Of a DNA stretch of 64,000 nucleotides, positions 43,135 through 52,704 are shown one piece after another. Positions within the stretch are counted from its first letter, which is position 1. The number at the start of each line of letters is the position of its first letter. The translations under genes were made by a program, and so were the position numbers. Source of the stretch: Chryseobacterium capnotolerans (lineage in GTDB: Bacteria; Bacteroidota; Bacteroidia; Flavobacteriales; Weeksellaceae); contig NZ_CP065589.1 of the NCBI RefSeq assembly GCF_021278965.1, positions 501,001 through 565,000 of the forward strand, read 5' to 3'. The notes beneath the pieces were generated by a model. It did not search any database. It had not been told where the DNA came from and saw only the letters and a program-made list of their open reading frames with translations.

Positions 43135-44358
43135 TTAGTGAACGATACCATCTCTTAAACTTGGTTGAGCGTCTTTTACAAAGTCATTTGATGAGTTGTT
43201 GGTATCCAGGTAAAGGTTTTTACCATTCGTCATCTGTCCGTTTACTTTACGTCTTACCGATTTTCCGAAACGGGTAGGATCCTTATCAATAGTTCCTACG
43301 GAAGTCCATCCGCCGTCAATACTTGCAGAAGTCAGGGTATGGGCAAATTTAGAAGAGATACTGTTGTTTACCCCGTCAATAATCCAAGAATTAGGAATAG
43401 AATAAGCACTTTTTGATGTAACTCCACCTGCACTGTTAATGTAAGTATAGTCATATTTATTTTTATTCAGGAAGCTTTCTTCATTTTCATTGAATGGAAA
43501 ACGAGCGATCACATAGCTTTCAAAACCACGATCGTGTAAAAAGAACATGTTAAAGTTCATTTGTGAATAGATCACTTTTGCATTCGGAACAGAAGGGTTG
43601 TCTACCTGTCCTAATGCCGGATTGTTTGAAGGATATTCAAAGTTCGCATTATGAAGGTCATAAGCTGTACTTGTCTGAGCCTTATGATTGATCGCGTTGT
43701 CTGCAATAACGATGAAATCTCCTGGCTGTACAGGATAATCAGTTCCGGAACCTGGGAGTACCATTACTGCTTTTACCGGGAATGAGAGGTTAGCGTTGTA
43801 TGGAGTAGGGTTTTTATCTTCTACAGTCAGGAACTCAGATTGCCCAATGATGAGTTTGTCTGCATATAATACTTCCTTGGTGTTATTGGTTAATTTAAAA
43901 TAACGCCCTGAGTTGTAATTTTTACCTTCTACTGTTTTGATTCCTGTAAAGAAAACTTCTTCAATGATAAAGTCATCATGAAATTTCTTAATAATAATTG
44001 GAATATTAAGGTTAGTGGCCGGCAAAGCAATATCGGTTTGAGCCATCGCTCCAGCTGATACCTCTTCATTATTGGAAATTACCCCACCGTTTACTGTAAT
44101 TTTGTAAGATCCATAAGGTAAAGGTAAAGAATATGTATTCACATTCTTAATGGTTTCTCTTCTTACAGCACCTGTATTGACTTCTCTGATTTCAAGATCC
44201 AAACTTTTGTAAGACGAAATATTTTCACCTGAAAAATTTAATGTTAAAACTCCATTTTGAGTAGTGGTTGTTCCGAAATCATCACTGGTACATGATGTTA
44301 CTGTAAATGTTGTAGCCATCATTGCGGCTAAACTTAGTAGTAAAACTCTTTTTTTCAT
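43135..44358 (-). CDS. DUF4876 lipoprotein (putative surface partner of the TonB receptor)
   Basis: 407 aa. Lipoprotein signal MKKRVLLLSLAAMMATTFTVTSC. An Ig-like N-terminal domain (ISSYKSLDLEIREVNTG, LPYGSYKITVNGG) is followed by a lamin-tail-like fold (FIIEEVFFTGIKTVEG, RYFKLTNNTKEVLYADKL) and a long C-terminal domain. By position directly after the TonB receptor it occupies the place SusD proteins hold in sugar systems, so a substrate-capturing role is plausible but not shown. Confidence 0.85.
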   Translation of the reverse strand: MKKRVLLLSLAAMMATTFTVTSCTSDDFGTTTTQNGVLTLNFSGENISSYKSLDLEIREVNTGAVRRETIKNVNTYSLPLPYGSYKITVNGGVISNNEEVSAGAMAQTDIALPATNLNIPIIIKKFHDDFIIEEVFFTGIKTVEGKNYNSGRYFKLTNNTKEVLYADKLIIGQSEFLTVEDKNPTPYNANLSFPVKAVMVLPGSGTDYPVQPGDFIVIADNAINHKAQTSTAYDLHNANFEYPSNNPALGQVDNPSVPNAKVIYSQMNFNMFFLHDRGFESYVIARFPFNENEESFLNKNKYDYTYINSAGGVTSKSAYSIPNSWIIDGVNNSISSKFAHTLTSASIDGGWTSVGTIDKDPTRFGKSVRRKVNGQMTNGKNLYLDTNNSSNDFVKDAQPSLRDGIVH

Positions 44359-44377
44359 GTTATTTTTTTGATATATA

Positions 44378-47131
44378 TTAAAAATTGTAGTTTAATTCCA
44401 TCCCGAAATACGGGGCATTCGCTCCTTTTCTGTAAACCTTTACATTATTGAAAACATAAGGGGCACTATAGTTGAAAAGCCTGTTGACAAATAACGAGGT
44501 ACGAAGTGCCTTATAAATACTCTTAGTGACTTTAATATTTCCTATCATGGTAAAAGTGTAAAGTCTATCCAGATTATCAGAAACTGAAACGTTTCTTACC
44601 AGCCATTGTTTATAAGTATCTGTTCTGTCTGCCTCTGTAAAAGGATGTATTACTCCATCAACTCCATAATAAGAAATAGGATCAGCAATTCTTCTGTCAT
44701 TTCTGCTGTGGTCATATAAGCTTCCTTGTATAGAAGCTGAAATAATCATATCAAGACTTGGAAGATAGGTGTCTATAAGCAGGTTATAATTTAGGTTTGA
44801 ATTCACATAACCATAATCAGATTTATAGATCCCATAATAAGGATAAGCTTCTGTTCCGATAGAGCCATTAGGTCTTTTAATAATAGGTGCTGAATTTCTG
44901 TATTGGGTTTTGAACCATGCACCAGTAAAGGTAAATCTTGTATTAATGGCCTTGATTCTTGGCGAGGTATATCCAAATTCAATTCCTTGTTTTAACGTTT
45001 CACTTCCGTTTTCTGTAGTGGTGTATTCTCCAAAAACATTTTTAACTTCATAAGGGACCTTGGTTAAATCTGGTCCGTTTGGGGTCCATTGGGTTAAATC
45101 TACCTTTGTGTTATCATATTGTTTATAACGATGAACTGTAGTTTGTTCCATATTTCGGAAACCATTGGTCATATTTTCTTTAAAATAAGTCATAAAGAAT
45201 TCATGATTTCTGTAAGAAAGATCTAAACGAATTTCCTTTTTAATGCTTTTAGCTGCTTCAAGTTCTTTATTTTCCTTTGGCTGTACATAGGTCATGAAAT
45301 TTACATATCGATACTGTTCATCATTATGATAGTGATTCAGCTGAGTGTAATCCCAATATTCTTTGTTTGGATAAAGCATCAGCAGCGTAGGCTGTTTGTA
45401 GAAAAGACCATATCCTAAGGTAACATCTGTTTTTAAAGGATAGCCATTAATGATGAGGTGGGGCAGACTGTATTGGAAATTCAATCTTGGTTCAGCAAAA
45501 ACTTTTTTACTGATTGCATAAGAATTGTCAATCCCCAGATTTTTTGACAATCTCAATCCTGCATACAAGGTGAATTTATGCTGATTAAGAGCGTAGCTCA
45601 TTTGGTCGCCAAAGAAAGCTGCTAATAAGCTGGAAGCGGGAATATCATTGTAGGGTCTTGGTCTTGCGATTCCTGAGTTGGCAGAAGGTGGCGTTTTCAT
45701 GTCATATTGCATCCCCTTACCATTATTTTTTGAATACCTCCAATCAATCCCAGCTTCATATTGATGAGTAATTCCAAAGGTTTTCTTGGTTCCGTTTGCC
45801 TGAAAAAAAGCAGTGATATCCAAAGGTTTTCCTTCTGTAGAAAATTCAGTGATATAGCGGAGGTCTGGATAGTATCCCACATTTTCTCCTTGTTCCGTAG
45901 CAAGAGAAAATGAACGTGGACCAGAAAGCTGAATCAGTTTTACCTGTTCTATTTTTTCAAATCCCTGACGGATGGCTGTATTTAAAGTTAACTTATTGAA
46001 AAAAGAATTTTTATCAAGTTGATAGATAAAGTTATTCGTTACGCTGATTCTTTTATTATTGGATTCATATTTATCGGTTGATGGATAACCATTGTCCGGA
46101 TCATATTTTTTATTATCAATGTTAGTAGAAAAATCAATCGTAGATTTCCATTCTAATGGTCTTGACCATAATGTTGAAATTTTCTTTGAACGGATGGAAG
46201 CTGTGATACGCTGGTAAGTTTCAAAATCATCAGTGGGATTTGCCTTTGAGTCGAGGTAGTCTGCGCTTGCACTCAGTTGCCACTTATCAGTAATCTTAAA
46301 GCCTTTGCTCAGATAATACTGCTTACTAAAGCCATCAGCTTTAAATCTTGCCTGCAAGGGAGAAGCTTTTATTCTACGTTCAATTTTGATCAACCCTGAA
46401 GTAAGGTCTCCATAGGCCGCTGAGGGAATACCGCGGATGACTTCTACTTTCTCTATGTCATTGGTGGATATGGTTCTCATATCAACTCCGGAAGTTGCTG
46501 TTTCCCTACCTTTCGGACCTTCTGCAAATTGTCTGTTATCTACCGAAATTTGCATATCTGCATTGGAATTGATGATGTTGTCATCAATCATGAATTGTAC
46601 TCCAAGAGAGGAAGTATTGTATTCATTTCCGCTATAACCTGCGGTATTTTCCCGAAGAGTTGCTCTATTATTATAGTTTAACATGGGCGTTTTTGAAAGT
46701 CCTCCGGGAAGAAGTTCCATAAGATCGGAGAAACTGGAAGGCTGTAAGTGCTGCATTGCCTGTCTGTCAATTACAGATTTGGTTGTTAAGCCTTTTCCTT
46801 CCTTAGAAAATACAACTACTTCTTCCAGTTTATTGATGGGCAGAAGTTTAATCGTAATGTTTTGAGGGGAAGCATGCGTAATATTCAGCTCTTTTTCCTG
46901 GAACTCAGGATGGGTAATTTTGATGTGATATTTACCGTTGGGAATAGTAATACTTGTATTTCCATTTTTATCAGTTGTTAAAGAGGTTTGATTGATGGTA
47001 ACAGAAGCCCCTTTTAATTCTTTGTTGTTTTCATCAAATACAGTGATTTGCAATTGAGAGTTTTCATTTTGTGCTTTTACAAACTGTAGACTGAAAATGA
47101 AAAAGAAAACAAAAAGTAAAGATCTAGTCAT
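44378..47131 (-). CDS. TonB-dependent receptor with carboxypeptidase-like N-terminal domain
   Basis: 917 aa. Signal peptide MTRSLLFVFFFIFSLQFVKAQ; a carboxypeptidase-regulatory-like beta-sandwich (QLQITVFDENNKELKGASVTI, about 25-105); a plug domain with LMELLPGGLSKTP and VEVIRGIPSAAYGDLTSGLIKIE; then a large barrel ending in GMELNYNF. First gene of the operon with DUF4876, DUF6850 and the peroxidase. Unlike SusC it is paired with a DUF4876 lipoprotein. Substrate unknown; a metal or haem chelate is the best guess given the promoter layout and the haem enzyme. Confidence 0.92.
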   Translation of the reverse strand: MTRSLLFVFFFIFSLQFVKAQNENSQLQITVFDENNKELKGASVTINQTSLTTDKNGNTSITIPNGKYHIKITHPEFQEKELNITHASPQNITIKLLPINKLEEVVVFSKEGKGLTTKSVIDRQAMQHLQPSSFSDLMELLPGGLSKTPMLNYNNRATLRENTAGYSGNEYNTSSLGVQFMIDDNIINSNADMQISVDNRQFAEGPKGRETATSGVDMRTISTNDIEKVEVIRGIPSAAYGDLTSGLIKIERRIKASPLQARFKADGFSKQYYLSKGFKITDKWQLSASADYLDSKANPTDDFETYQRITASIRSKKISTLWSRPLEWKSTIDFSTNIDNKKYDPDNGYPSTDKYESNNKRISVTNNFIYQLDKNSFFNKLTLNTAIRQGFEKIEQVKLIQLSGPRSFSLATEQGENVGYYPDLRYITEFSTEGKPLDITAFFQANGTKKTFGITHQYEAGIDWRYSKNNGKGMQYDMKTPPSANSGIARPRPYNDIPASSLLAAFFGDQMSYALNQHKFTLYAGLRLSKNLGIDNSYAISKKVFAEPRLNFQYSLPHLIINGYPLKTDVTLGYGLFYKQPTLLMLYPNKEYWDYTQLNHYHNDEQYRYVNFMTYVQPKENKELEAAKSIKKEIRLDLSYRNHEFFMTYFKENMTNGFRNMEQTTVHRYKQYDNTKVDLTQWTPNGPDLTKVPYEVKNVFGEYTTTENGSETLKQGIEFGYTSPRIKAINTRFTFTGAWFKTQYRNSAPIIKRPNGSIGTEAYPYYGIYKSDYGYVNSNLNYNLLIDTYLPSLDMIISASIQGSLYDHSRNDRRIADPISYYGVDGVIHPFTEADRTDTYKQWLVRNVSVSDNLDRLYTFTMIGNIKVTKSIYKALRTSLFVNRLFNYSAPYVFNNVKVYRKGANAPYFGMELNYNF

Positions 47132-47137
47132 TTTTAT

Positions 47138-47150
47138 TTATTCTAAATAA
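47138..47150. promoter_or_regulatory. Operator-like 13-bp site, downstream copy
   Basis: TTATTCTAAATAA, the exact reverse complement of the site at 47193-47205. It lies just downstream of the -7 box, over the expected transcript start. Confidence 0.55.
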
Positions 47151-47158
47151 GAAGACTG

Positions 47159-47189
47159 CAAAATTATAAAATATAATAACGCTAGACAA
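47159..47189 (-). promoter_or_regulatory. Full -33/-7 promoter of the TonB-DUF4876 operon
   Basis: Minus-strand TTG (47189-47187), 20 bases, TAATTTTG (47166-47159): both elements match consensus with correct spacing. The start codon is 27 bases downstream. Confidence 0.75.
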
Positions 47190-47192
47190 TGG

Positions 47193-47205
47193 TTATTTAG
47201 AATAA
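47193..47205. promoter_or_regulatory. Operator-like 13-bp site, upstream copy
   Basis: TTATTTAGAATAA, immediately upstream of the -33 element; reverse complement of 47138-47150. Two copies bracketing one promoter suggest a dimeric or looping repressor, possibly iron-responsive. Confidence 0.55.
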
Positions 47206-47221
47206 ATTAAAATAAAAAGCA

Positions 47222-47246
47222 AAATTCCGGAAAATGCCCGGATTTC
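47222..47246 (-). terminator. Probable terminator of murB
   Basis: AAATTCCGG and CCGGATTT pair (one mismatch) 24 bases after the murB stop, with Ts on the minus strand. Confidence 0.5.
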
Positions 47247-47269
47247 TGTTATATAATCTGATGTGAAAG

Positions 47270-48283
47270 TTATATAATATTCACTTCCCGCTCCAATTTT
47301 ATCCCGAATTTTTCTTGTACAGAATTGATGATTTCAGTGGAGAAATCAAAAATCTCTTTTCCGGTTGCTTCTCCGGTTGCATTGATGATGACCAAAGACT
47401 GAAGCTTATGGGAAGCTACATTTCCGATTTGCTTACCTTTCCATCCGCATTGCTCAATCAGCCATCCGGCAGGCACTTTTACCATATTACCATTAGGATA
47501 TCCCTGGATGCTTTCAAATTTCTGTTGTAATTCTTCAAACTGAGCTAAAGGAATGGTTGGGTTCTTGAAAAAGCTTCCTGCATTTCCAATTTGCTTAGGA
47601 TCCGGAAGTTTACTTTGTCTGATGTTGATCACCGCTCTGGATACGTCCTGAATAGAAGGGTTTTCAATTCCTAATTTTTCAAGTTCAGAGGTAATAGCTC
47701 CATATTCAGTTTTGATGTGATGATCCTTTGTTGTAAGCTTAAAAGTAACTTCTAAAATGATGTATCTTCCTTTTCCTTCTTGTTTAAAGATGGAATCTCT
47801 ATACCCAAACCTGCATTTTTCAATATCGAAAGTTTCAATCTCAAGGTTTTCCAGATCCAACACCTGGCAGTGAACAAATACATCCTTGATTTCCGTTCCG
47901 TAAGCTCCAATATTCTGCATTGGAGAAGTTCCTACATTTCCGGGAATCAAAGATAGATTTTCCAATCCGCCATAATTTTTATTCAGACAATCCATCACAA
48001 ATTCATGCCAGTTTTCTCCTGCCTCTGCAGTAACCAGAATTTCATTTTTATTGAGATTTTTCTCAGAAATCCCTTTTAGATTAAGCTTAATAGCAAGACC
48101 TTCAAAATTTTTTGTCAACAGAATATTACTTCCGCCTCCAAGAAGTAGAAGAGGAAGGGCATTTTCTTTTGAAAAAGTAAGAGCATCTTTTAATTCTTTA
48201 ATGCTGTTTATTTCAACAAAGTATTTTGCTTGGGCATCAACCCCAAATGTGTTATAAGGCTTTAATGAAAAATTTTCTTGCAT
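47270..48283 (-). CDS. murB: UDP-N-acetylenolpyruvoylglucosamine reductase
   Basis: 337 aa. FAD enzyme that makes UDP-MurNAc for peptidoglycan. FAD-binding LLLGGGSNILLTKNF and SLIPGNVGTSPMQNIGAYGTEI, substrate-site FGYRDSIFK, and GSFFKNPTI with the catalytic Ser region are present. Type I length. It starts 3 bases after the preceding lipoprotein gene. Confidence 0.96.
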   Translation of the reverse strand: MQENFSLKPYNTFGVDAQAKYFVEINSIKELKDALTFSKENALPLLLLGGGSNILLTKNFEGLAIKLNLKGISEKNLNKNEILVTAEAGENWHEFVMDCLNKNYGGLENLSLIPGNVGTSPMQNIGAYGTEIKDVFVHCQVLDLENLEIETFDIEKCRFGYRDSIFKQEGKGRYIILEVTFKLTTKDHHIKTEYGAITSELEKLGIENPSIQDVSRAVINIRQSKLPDPKQIGNAGSFFKNPTIPLAQFEELQQKFESIQGYPNGNMVKVPAGWLIEQCGWKGKQIGNVASHKLQSLVIINATGEATGKEIFDFSTEIINSVQEKFGIKLEREVNII

Positions 48284-48286
48284 GTT

Positions 48287-48775
48287 TTATTGGTATTCTT
48301 TTGGAAGAATTTTGTCTAATTGTTCTTTAAGCTGTTGAAGCTGTTTGTAATGTTCCGGATCGGCAAAAGAGTTCACGTAGAAATGAGCTTTCTTGGATGT
48401 GCGTATCTGAAAAGTCTCATCAATACCATCTACTGATTGCTGGCTTGGTGAACTTTTGATATTGTCTAGATCTTTAATATTGATTGAGGAGATGAGCTGC
48501 TTCCATGTATCCTTGTTGATAGCTGCGGCCCATTCTTGATGGGTTTTATTAACGGTAGCTCCTTTTTCTGTAAAGACAGAATCTTTAGTAACCTTGATAA
48601 TCCTATATTCACCCAGAGTTCCTCCAATATGAGACAGCCTGATGAGGGTTATTTCATTTGAATTTTTGGAGGGCAGAGCTTGTTCTGATTTTTTTGAATC
48701 ACAGGAAAAAAATGCCGACAGCAAAAAGATCGGAAAGATGAGTTTCAGATATGCATTTTTTGTTGTCGGCATCAT
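48287..48775 (-). CDS. Hypothetical lipoprotein
   Basis: 162 aa. Signal with lipobox (LIFPIFLLSAFFSC). The mature part, ITLIRLSHIGGTLGEYRIIKV through FQIRTSKKAHFYVNSF, looks like a small alpha/beta periplasmic domain; no family recognised with confidence. It lies 7 bases after the aminotransferase gene and 3 before murB, so it is co-transcribed. Confidence 0.82.
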   Translation of the reverse strand: MMPTTKNAYLKLIFPIFLLSAFFSCDSKKSEQALPSKNSNEITLIRLSHIGGTLGEYRIIKVTKDSVFTEKGATVNKTHQEWAAAINKDTWKQLISSINIKDLDNIKSSPSQQSVDGIDETFQIRTSKKAHFYVNSFADPEHYKQLQQLKEQLDKILPKEYQ

Positions 48776-48782
48776 TGATAAT

Positions 48783-49988
48783 TTATAGGCTAAATTCTTC
48801 TCTGTATTGCTTTAAAGCTTCTTTCAGAATTTCAGCACTTCTTTTAAGATCTTCTTCTTTCAGTACGTAAGCAATTCTTACCTGTTTTTTACCTAATTCT
48901 GGATCGCTGTAGAAACCTCCGGCAGGAGCTACCATGATGGTTTCTTTGTTAAGAGAATATGACTCAAGCAGCCATTGTGCAAATTTCTCAGTATCATCTA
49001 CAGGAAGTTCAGCAACACAGTAGAATGCACCTCTTGGCTTAGGGCAGATTACTCCCGGAATAGCATTTAAAAGGTCTACTAAAATATTTCTTCTGTGGGT
49101 ATATTCTTCTCTTACAGCTCTGATATATGCTCCATCATTCTGGTGAGCCGCTGTTGCTGCAATCTGTCCCAAAAGAACAGGGCTTAGTCTTGCCTGTGCA
49201 AATAGCATTGCTGCATTACGGATTTTTTGAGAACGTGTTACCATACATCCGATTCTTACTCCACACATAGAATAACGCTTGGATTCTGAATCGATAACGA
49301 TGCAGTTTTCTTTTAGTTCAGGGAAGTCAAGAATAGATACTTGCTGTTTCCCATCATATACATATTCTCTGTATACCTCATCAGAGATAATTACGATATC
49401 ATATTTTAAAGCAATTTCAGAAAGCTTCTTAAGCTCTTCACGGGTATAAAGGTATCCTGTAGGGTTACCTGGGTTGCAAATGATGATTGCTCTGGTTTTT
49501 TCTGTAATCTTTTTTTCAAATTCTTCAATTGGAGGCAGAGCAAAACCTGTATCAATGGTAGACGAAACTGCTACTACATTCACATCAAACGTACTGGTGA
49601 ATCCATTGTAGTTTGCATAATAAGGTTCAGGGATGATTACTTCATCTCCATCATCGCACAACGTTGAAATAGCAAAGTTCAAGGCTTCAGAACCCCCGTT
49701 GGTAACAATGAAGTTATCAGGAGTAAGATCTGAAAAACCTAAAGAATGGTAATATTCTGTAAGGGCTTTTCTATAATCCAGGTTACCTTCAGAAAGTGCA
49801 TATTCCAGTACTTTAAGATCAATATTCTTTAAAGCATTTAACGCTGTTTCCGGAGTTTCAATATCAGGCTGCCCGATATTAAGGTGATATACTTTTATTC
49901 CTTTTTGTTTTGCTTGTAACGCAAAGGGAACCAGTTTTCTTACCGGCGATGGCGGCATATGCAGTGCTCTGTTTGAAATATTCGGCAT
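48783..49988 (-). CDS. Class I/II pyridoxal-phosphate aminotransferase (aspartate aminotransferase-like)
   Basis: 401 aa. Fold type I features: YHLNIGQPDIETPETAL, VTNGGSEALNFAI, ICNPGNPTGYLYTREEL, IISDEVYREYVYDG, and the PLP Lys in DSESKRYSMCGVRIG. Likely an amino-acid aminotransferase; the exact substrate cannot be told. First gene of an operon with a lipoprotein and murB. Confidence 0.92.
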   Translation of the reverse strand: MPNISNRALHMPPSPVRKLVPFALQAKQKGIKVYHLNIGQPDIETPETALNALKNIDLKVLEYALSEGNLDYRKALTEYYHSLGFSDLTPDNFIVTNGGSEALNFAISTLCDDGDEVIIPEPYYANYNGFTSTFDVNVVAVSSTIDTGFALPPIEEFEKKITEKTRAIIICNPGNPTGYLYTREELKKLSEIALKYDIVIISDEVYREYVYDGKQQVSILDFPELKENCIVIDSESKRYSMCGVRIGCMVTRSQKIRNAAMLFAQARLSPVLLGQIAATAAHQNDGAYIRAVREEYTHRRNILVDLLNAIPGVICPKPRGAFYCVAELPVDDTEKFAQWLLESYSLNKETIMVAPAGGFYSDPELGKKQVRIAYVLKEEDLKRSAEILKEALKQYREEFSL

Positions 49989-50008
49989 TGTTCAAAAAAT
50001 TTGTATGA

Positions 50009-50016
50009 CAAAAATA
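50009..50016 (-). promoter_or_regulatory. -7 box TATTTTTG of the aminotransferase-murB operon
   Basis: Exact TAnnTTTG on the minus strand, 20 bases before ATG 49988. Confidence 0.5.
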
Positions 50017-50137
50017 GGATTTAATTTCTCAATAATAAAATTAAGCAGAAGAAAGAAATGGCTTATGATCTACTAGAAGTGCAGATGATTTTAATAATTG
50101 TAATATTAATGTTGAGTTTATTTTTAATAATTATTGA

Positions 50138-50154
50138 TTATTTCTTAGAAATAA
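50138..50154. promoter_or_regulatory. Perfect 17-bp palindrome upstream of a T9SS cargo gene
   Basis: TTATTTCT-T-AGAAATAA (8-1-8), 49 bases before ATG 50204. Could be an operator or a leader hairpin. Confidence 0.45.
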
Positions 50155-50203
50155 GTTTTTTATGTTGATATTTTTCTTAATTTTCAATTTAAATATAAAA
50201 AAA

Positions 50204-51997
50204 ATGACAATAAGTTTATTTTCTAGAGTACTTCCTGCGATTGCTCTTCTCTCAGTCGGCTCTATTACAGCTCAAAACTTTCAAACGATGCCCATTGCAT
50301 CCGGATTTACAGCGGATGTAATTGCTAATGGAATAGGATCAGCATCGGTTTCTACAACATCTGATGTAGATGGGGTGTCTTTTGCTTTTGTGGCGAGAGA
50401 TTTTAAACTAACCTCTACCAGTACTCCTCTTACATATGGTCTTCCTGTAGACGGAATCATCAATTCAGTGGTAGCTTCTACTCCCGGACTTTCCTATCAA
50501 TTGGGCGATTTAAGTGCCAATAACTCTTTAAAGCTAGCTTCAAGCGGGGATAACGGAATTTTGGTGCTGACTACTCCAAAAGCTGCTGTTAAACTGTATA
50601 TGCTTGCTACGAGTGGTAGTGGAACATCCGTTGTAAGTGCTACAGTAACTTTCACAGATAATACAACTCAGACATTTTCCAATATCAGTCTTTCAGATTG
50701 GTACAGTGGTTCTAATTTTGCCATTCAGGGGATTGGAAGAATTAATAGGGATAACAATGTTTTGGACCCTAGCAGTAATAATCCAAGACTGTATCAGTCC
50801 GTTTTGAATATTGATGCAGCCAATCAGGCTAAGCCAATACAGAGTATTACAATTACCAAAAGTTCAGGAACAGGTATTCCTAACATATTTGCTTTCTCAG
50901 CAGACGCTTTTTCAGATTGTATGGCACCTGTTACAGATGCTGCAACTGGAATAACTTCAAATACTGCACAAATCTCATGGACTGTTCCGGCAAGCAATCA
51001 GACTACAGGTTATGATATTTATTATAGCACAAGTTCAGCTGTACCTGCGGCTAGTGCCAATCCTAATCATTCAAATGTTACAGGAACTTCTTATACTCTG
51101 AATAACTTATCTTCAAGTTCTACTTATTATTATTGGGTAAGAGCCAATTGCAGTACAGCAACAAGTAAAAGTGCATGGTCTCTTGCTAAATCATTTACAA
51201 CACAATGTGGTGCGGTAGTGCCTTCCTATACTAATAACTTTAGTAGTTTTCCAGGATTATGCTGGGCTAATAATTTAGTAGGAGGAGATCCCACTACTGG
51301 ACCATCAGGTACAGGCTCTTCTTATTGGGGATCACGTAGCTTTTTAAATACTTCAGCAAATGGACCTTCAGCATCTATGAATTTATTTTCTTCGGATCGA
51401 ACAGGGTGGCTGAAAACAGGAGCTTTTAACCTGTCAGCAGGAGGATATAAAGTGAAATTTAATTATGGAGTTACTACCTATTCAGGTACTGGATCTTCTT
51501 CTATGGATAGCGATGATGTTGTTCATTTCCTGGTTTCCAATGATGGTGGAACTACATGGATGATTCTGCAAACCTGGGATGCAAATAATTCTCCATCTAA
51601 CACATCAAATGAATACACTTTCGACCTGGCTAACTTTACGAATGCAAATACCATATTTGCTTTTTATGGAAGTACAGGACCATTAGACGAAGACTTAGAT
51701 TATAATTTCTATGTGAAGAATTTCACGATTGAAAATGCTCAGCTAAGTACCTCGGAAGTAAACCGACAGGAGAAAAAAGTATCCGTTCATCCGAATCCGT
51801 TTAAGGATATTCTGTATATATCAGATACAAGAGATATTAAGTCGGTAACCATAACAGATACTACAGGAAGAACAGTGAAAACGGTAGAAGGTTCTGGAAA
51901 AGAACTTGATCTAAGCAGATTAAATTCGGGACTGTATTTTGTGACTCTTTACTTTAAGGACGGATCTCATTCTACTGTAAAGGCAATCAAAAAATAA
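50204..51997 (+). CDS. Fibronectin III-containing secreted protein with T9SS sorting domain
   Basis: 597 aa. Signal peptide MTISLFSRVLPAIALLSVGSITAQ. An N-terminal domain of unknown type (about 25-245, Ser/Thr-rich), a fibronectin III domain (APVTDAATGITSNTAQISWTV ... YYYWVRANC), a jelly-roll-like domain and a type A sorting domain (VHPNPFKDILYISD ... LNSGLYFVTLYF). ATG 50162 is in frame but adds a hydrophobic stretch ahead of the signal peptide, so 50204 is preferred. Surface adhesin or structural role possible; not known. Confidence 0.88.
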   Translation: MTISLFSRVLPAIALLSVGSITAQNFQTMPIASGFTADVIANGIGSASVSTTSDVDGVSFAFVARDFKLTSTSTPLTYGLPVDGIINSVVASTPGLSYQLGDLSANNSLKLASSGDNGILVLTTPKAAVKLYMLATSGSGTSVVSATVTFTDNTTQTFSNISLSDWYSGSNFAIQGIGRINRDNNVLDPSSNNPRLYQSVLNIDAANQAKPIQSITITKSSGTGIPNIFAFSADAFSDCMAPVTDAATGITSNTAQISWTVPASNQTTGYDIYYSTSSAVPAASANPNHSNVTGTSYTLNNLSSSSTYYYWVRANCSTATSKSAWSLAKSFTTQCGAVVPSYTNNFSSFPGLCWANNLVGGDPTTGPSGTGSSYWGSRSFLNTSANGPSASMNLFSSDRTGWLKTGAFNLSAGGYKVKFNYGVTTYSGTGSSSMDSDDVVHFLVSNDGGTTWMILQTWDANNSPSNTSNEYTFDLANFTNANTIFAFYGSTGPLDEDLDYNFYVKNFTIENAQLSTSEVNRQEKKVSVHPNPFKDILYISDTRDIKSVTITDTTGRTVKTVEGSGKELDLSRLNSGLYFVTLYFKDGSHSTVKAIKK

Positions 51998-52020
51998 TTT
52001 TTTTAGTGTAAATAAAGTTG

Positions 52021-52056
52021 AGCGGCGGTACATTTTTGTACTGCTGCTTTTTTTAT
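52021..52056 (+). terminator. Terminator of the fibronectin-domain gene
   Basis: AGCGGCGGTAC and GTACTGCTGCT pair (with G-T pairs) around ATTTTT, followed by seven Ts. Confidence 0.8.
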
Positions 52057-52236
52057 GTAAGAAAGTCCTCAAAATCTTAAAATCATGTAATCTTTAAAAT
52101 CATGTAATCTAATGATATTAATGTATTATACTTTCAGCAATCATATGTCGGAGAGTAACTTCCAACCTCTATCTTCCAGCTTCCTGTCCAATAATCAATA
52201 ATTTTTCTTAATTTAAGCCTCAAAAACTTACTGAAA

Positions 52237-52692
52237 ATGCAAATTATATCCAACTCACTGGAAGATTACCTTTCAAAAATTCCGGAAGAAAGACAGGAGC
52301 CATTTAAAAAACTTTTTGATGCAGTGAATGACAACCTGCCTAAAGGTTTTGAAGAAATGTCTAATTATGGAATGTTGGGCTGGGTAGTTCCTCTAAAAAC
52401 TTATCCTGCAGGCTATCATTGTACACCAGGTGCCCCATTGCCTTTTATTAATCTGGCTTCGCAAAAGAACTTTATTGCATTGTATCATATGGGATTGTAT
52501 TCCAGACCTGAACTTTTGGATTGGTTTGTAGCCGAATATCCTAAACATTCCAAGAAAAAACTGGATATGGGTAAATCCTGTGTACGCTTTAAAAAACCGG
52601 AAGATATTCCTTTTGAATTAATTGCAGAATTAAGCAAAAAAATGACTGTAGAAGATTGGATTGGGATTTATGAGTCTCAGTATAAAAAGTAA
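52237..52692 (+). CDS. DUF1801 family protein
   Basis: 151 aa, cytoplasmic. SLEDYLSKIPEERQEPFKKLFDAV, FEEMSNYGMLGWVVPL, FIALYHMGLY and LDMGKSCVRFKKPEDIP match the DUF1801 (YdhG-like) pattern. Function unknown. Followed directly by the tandem repeat array, whose first hairpin may act as its terminator. Confidence 0.88.
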   Translation: MQIISNSLEDYLSKIPEERQEPFKKLFDAVNDNLPKGFEEMSNYGMLGWVVPLKTYPAGYHCTPGAPLPFINLASQKNFIALYHMGLYSRPELLDWFVAEYPKHSKKKLDMGKSCVRFKKPEDIPFELIAELSKKMTVEDWIGIYESQYKK

Positions 52693-52704
52693 GGGGAGAA
52701 AGCT

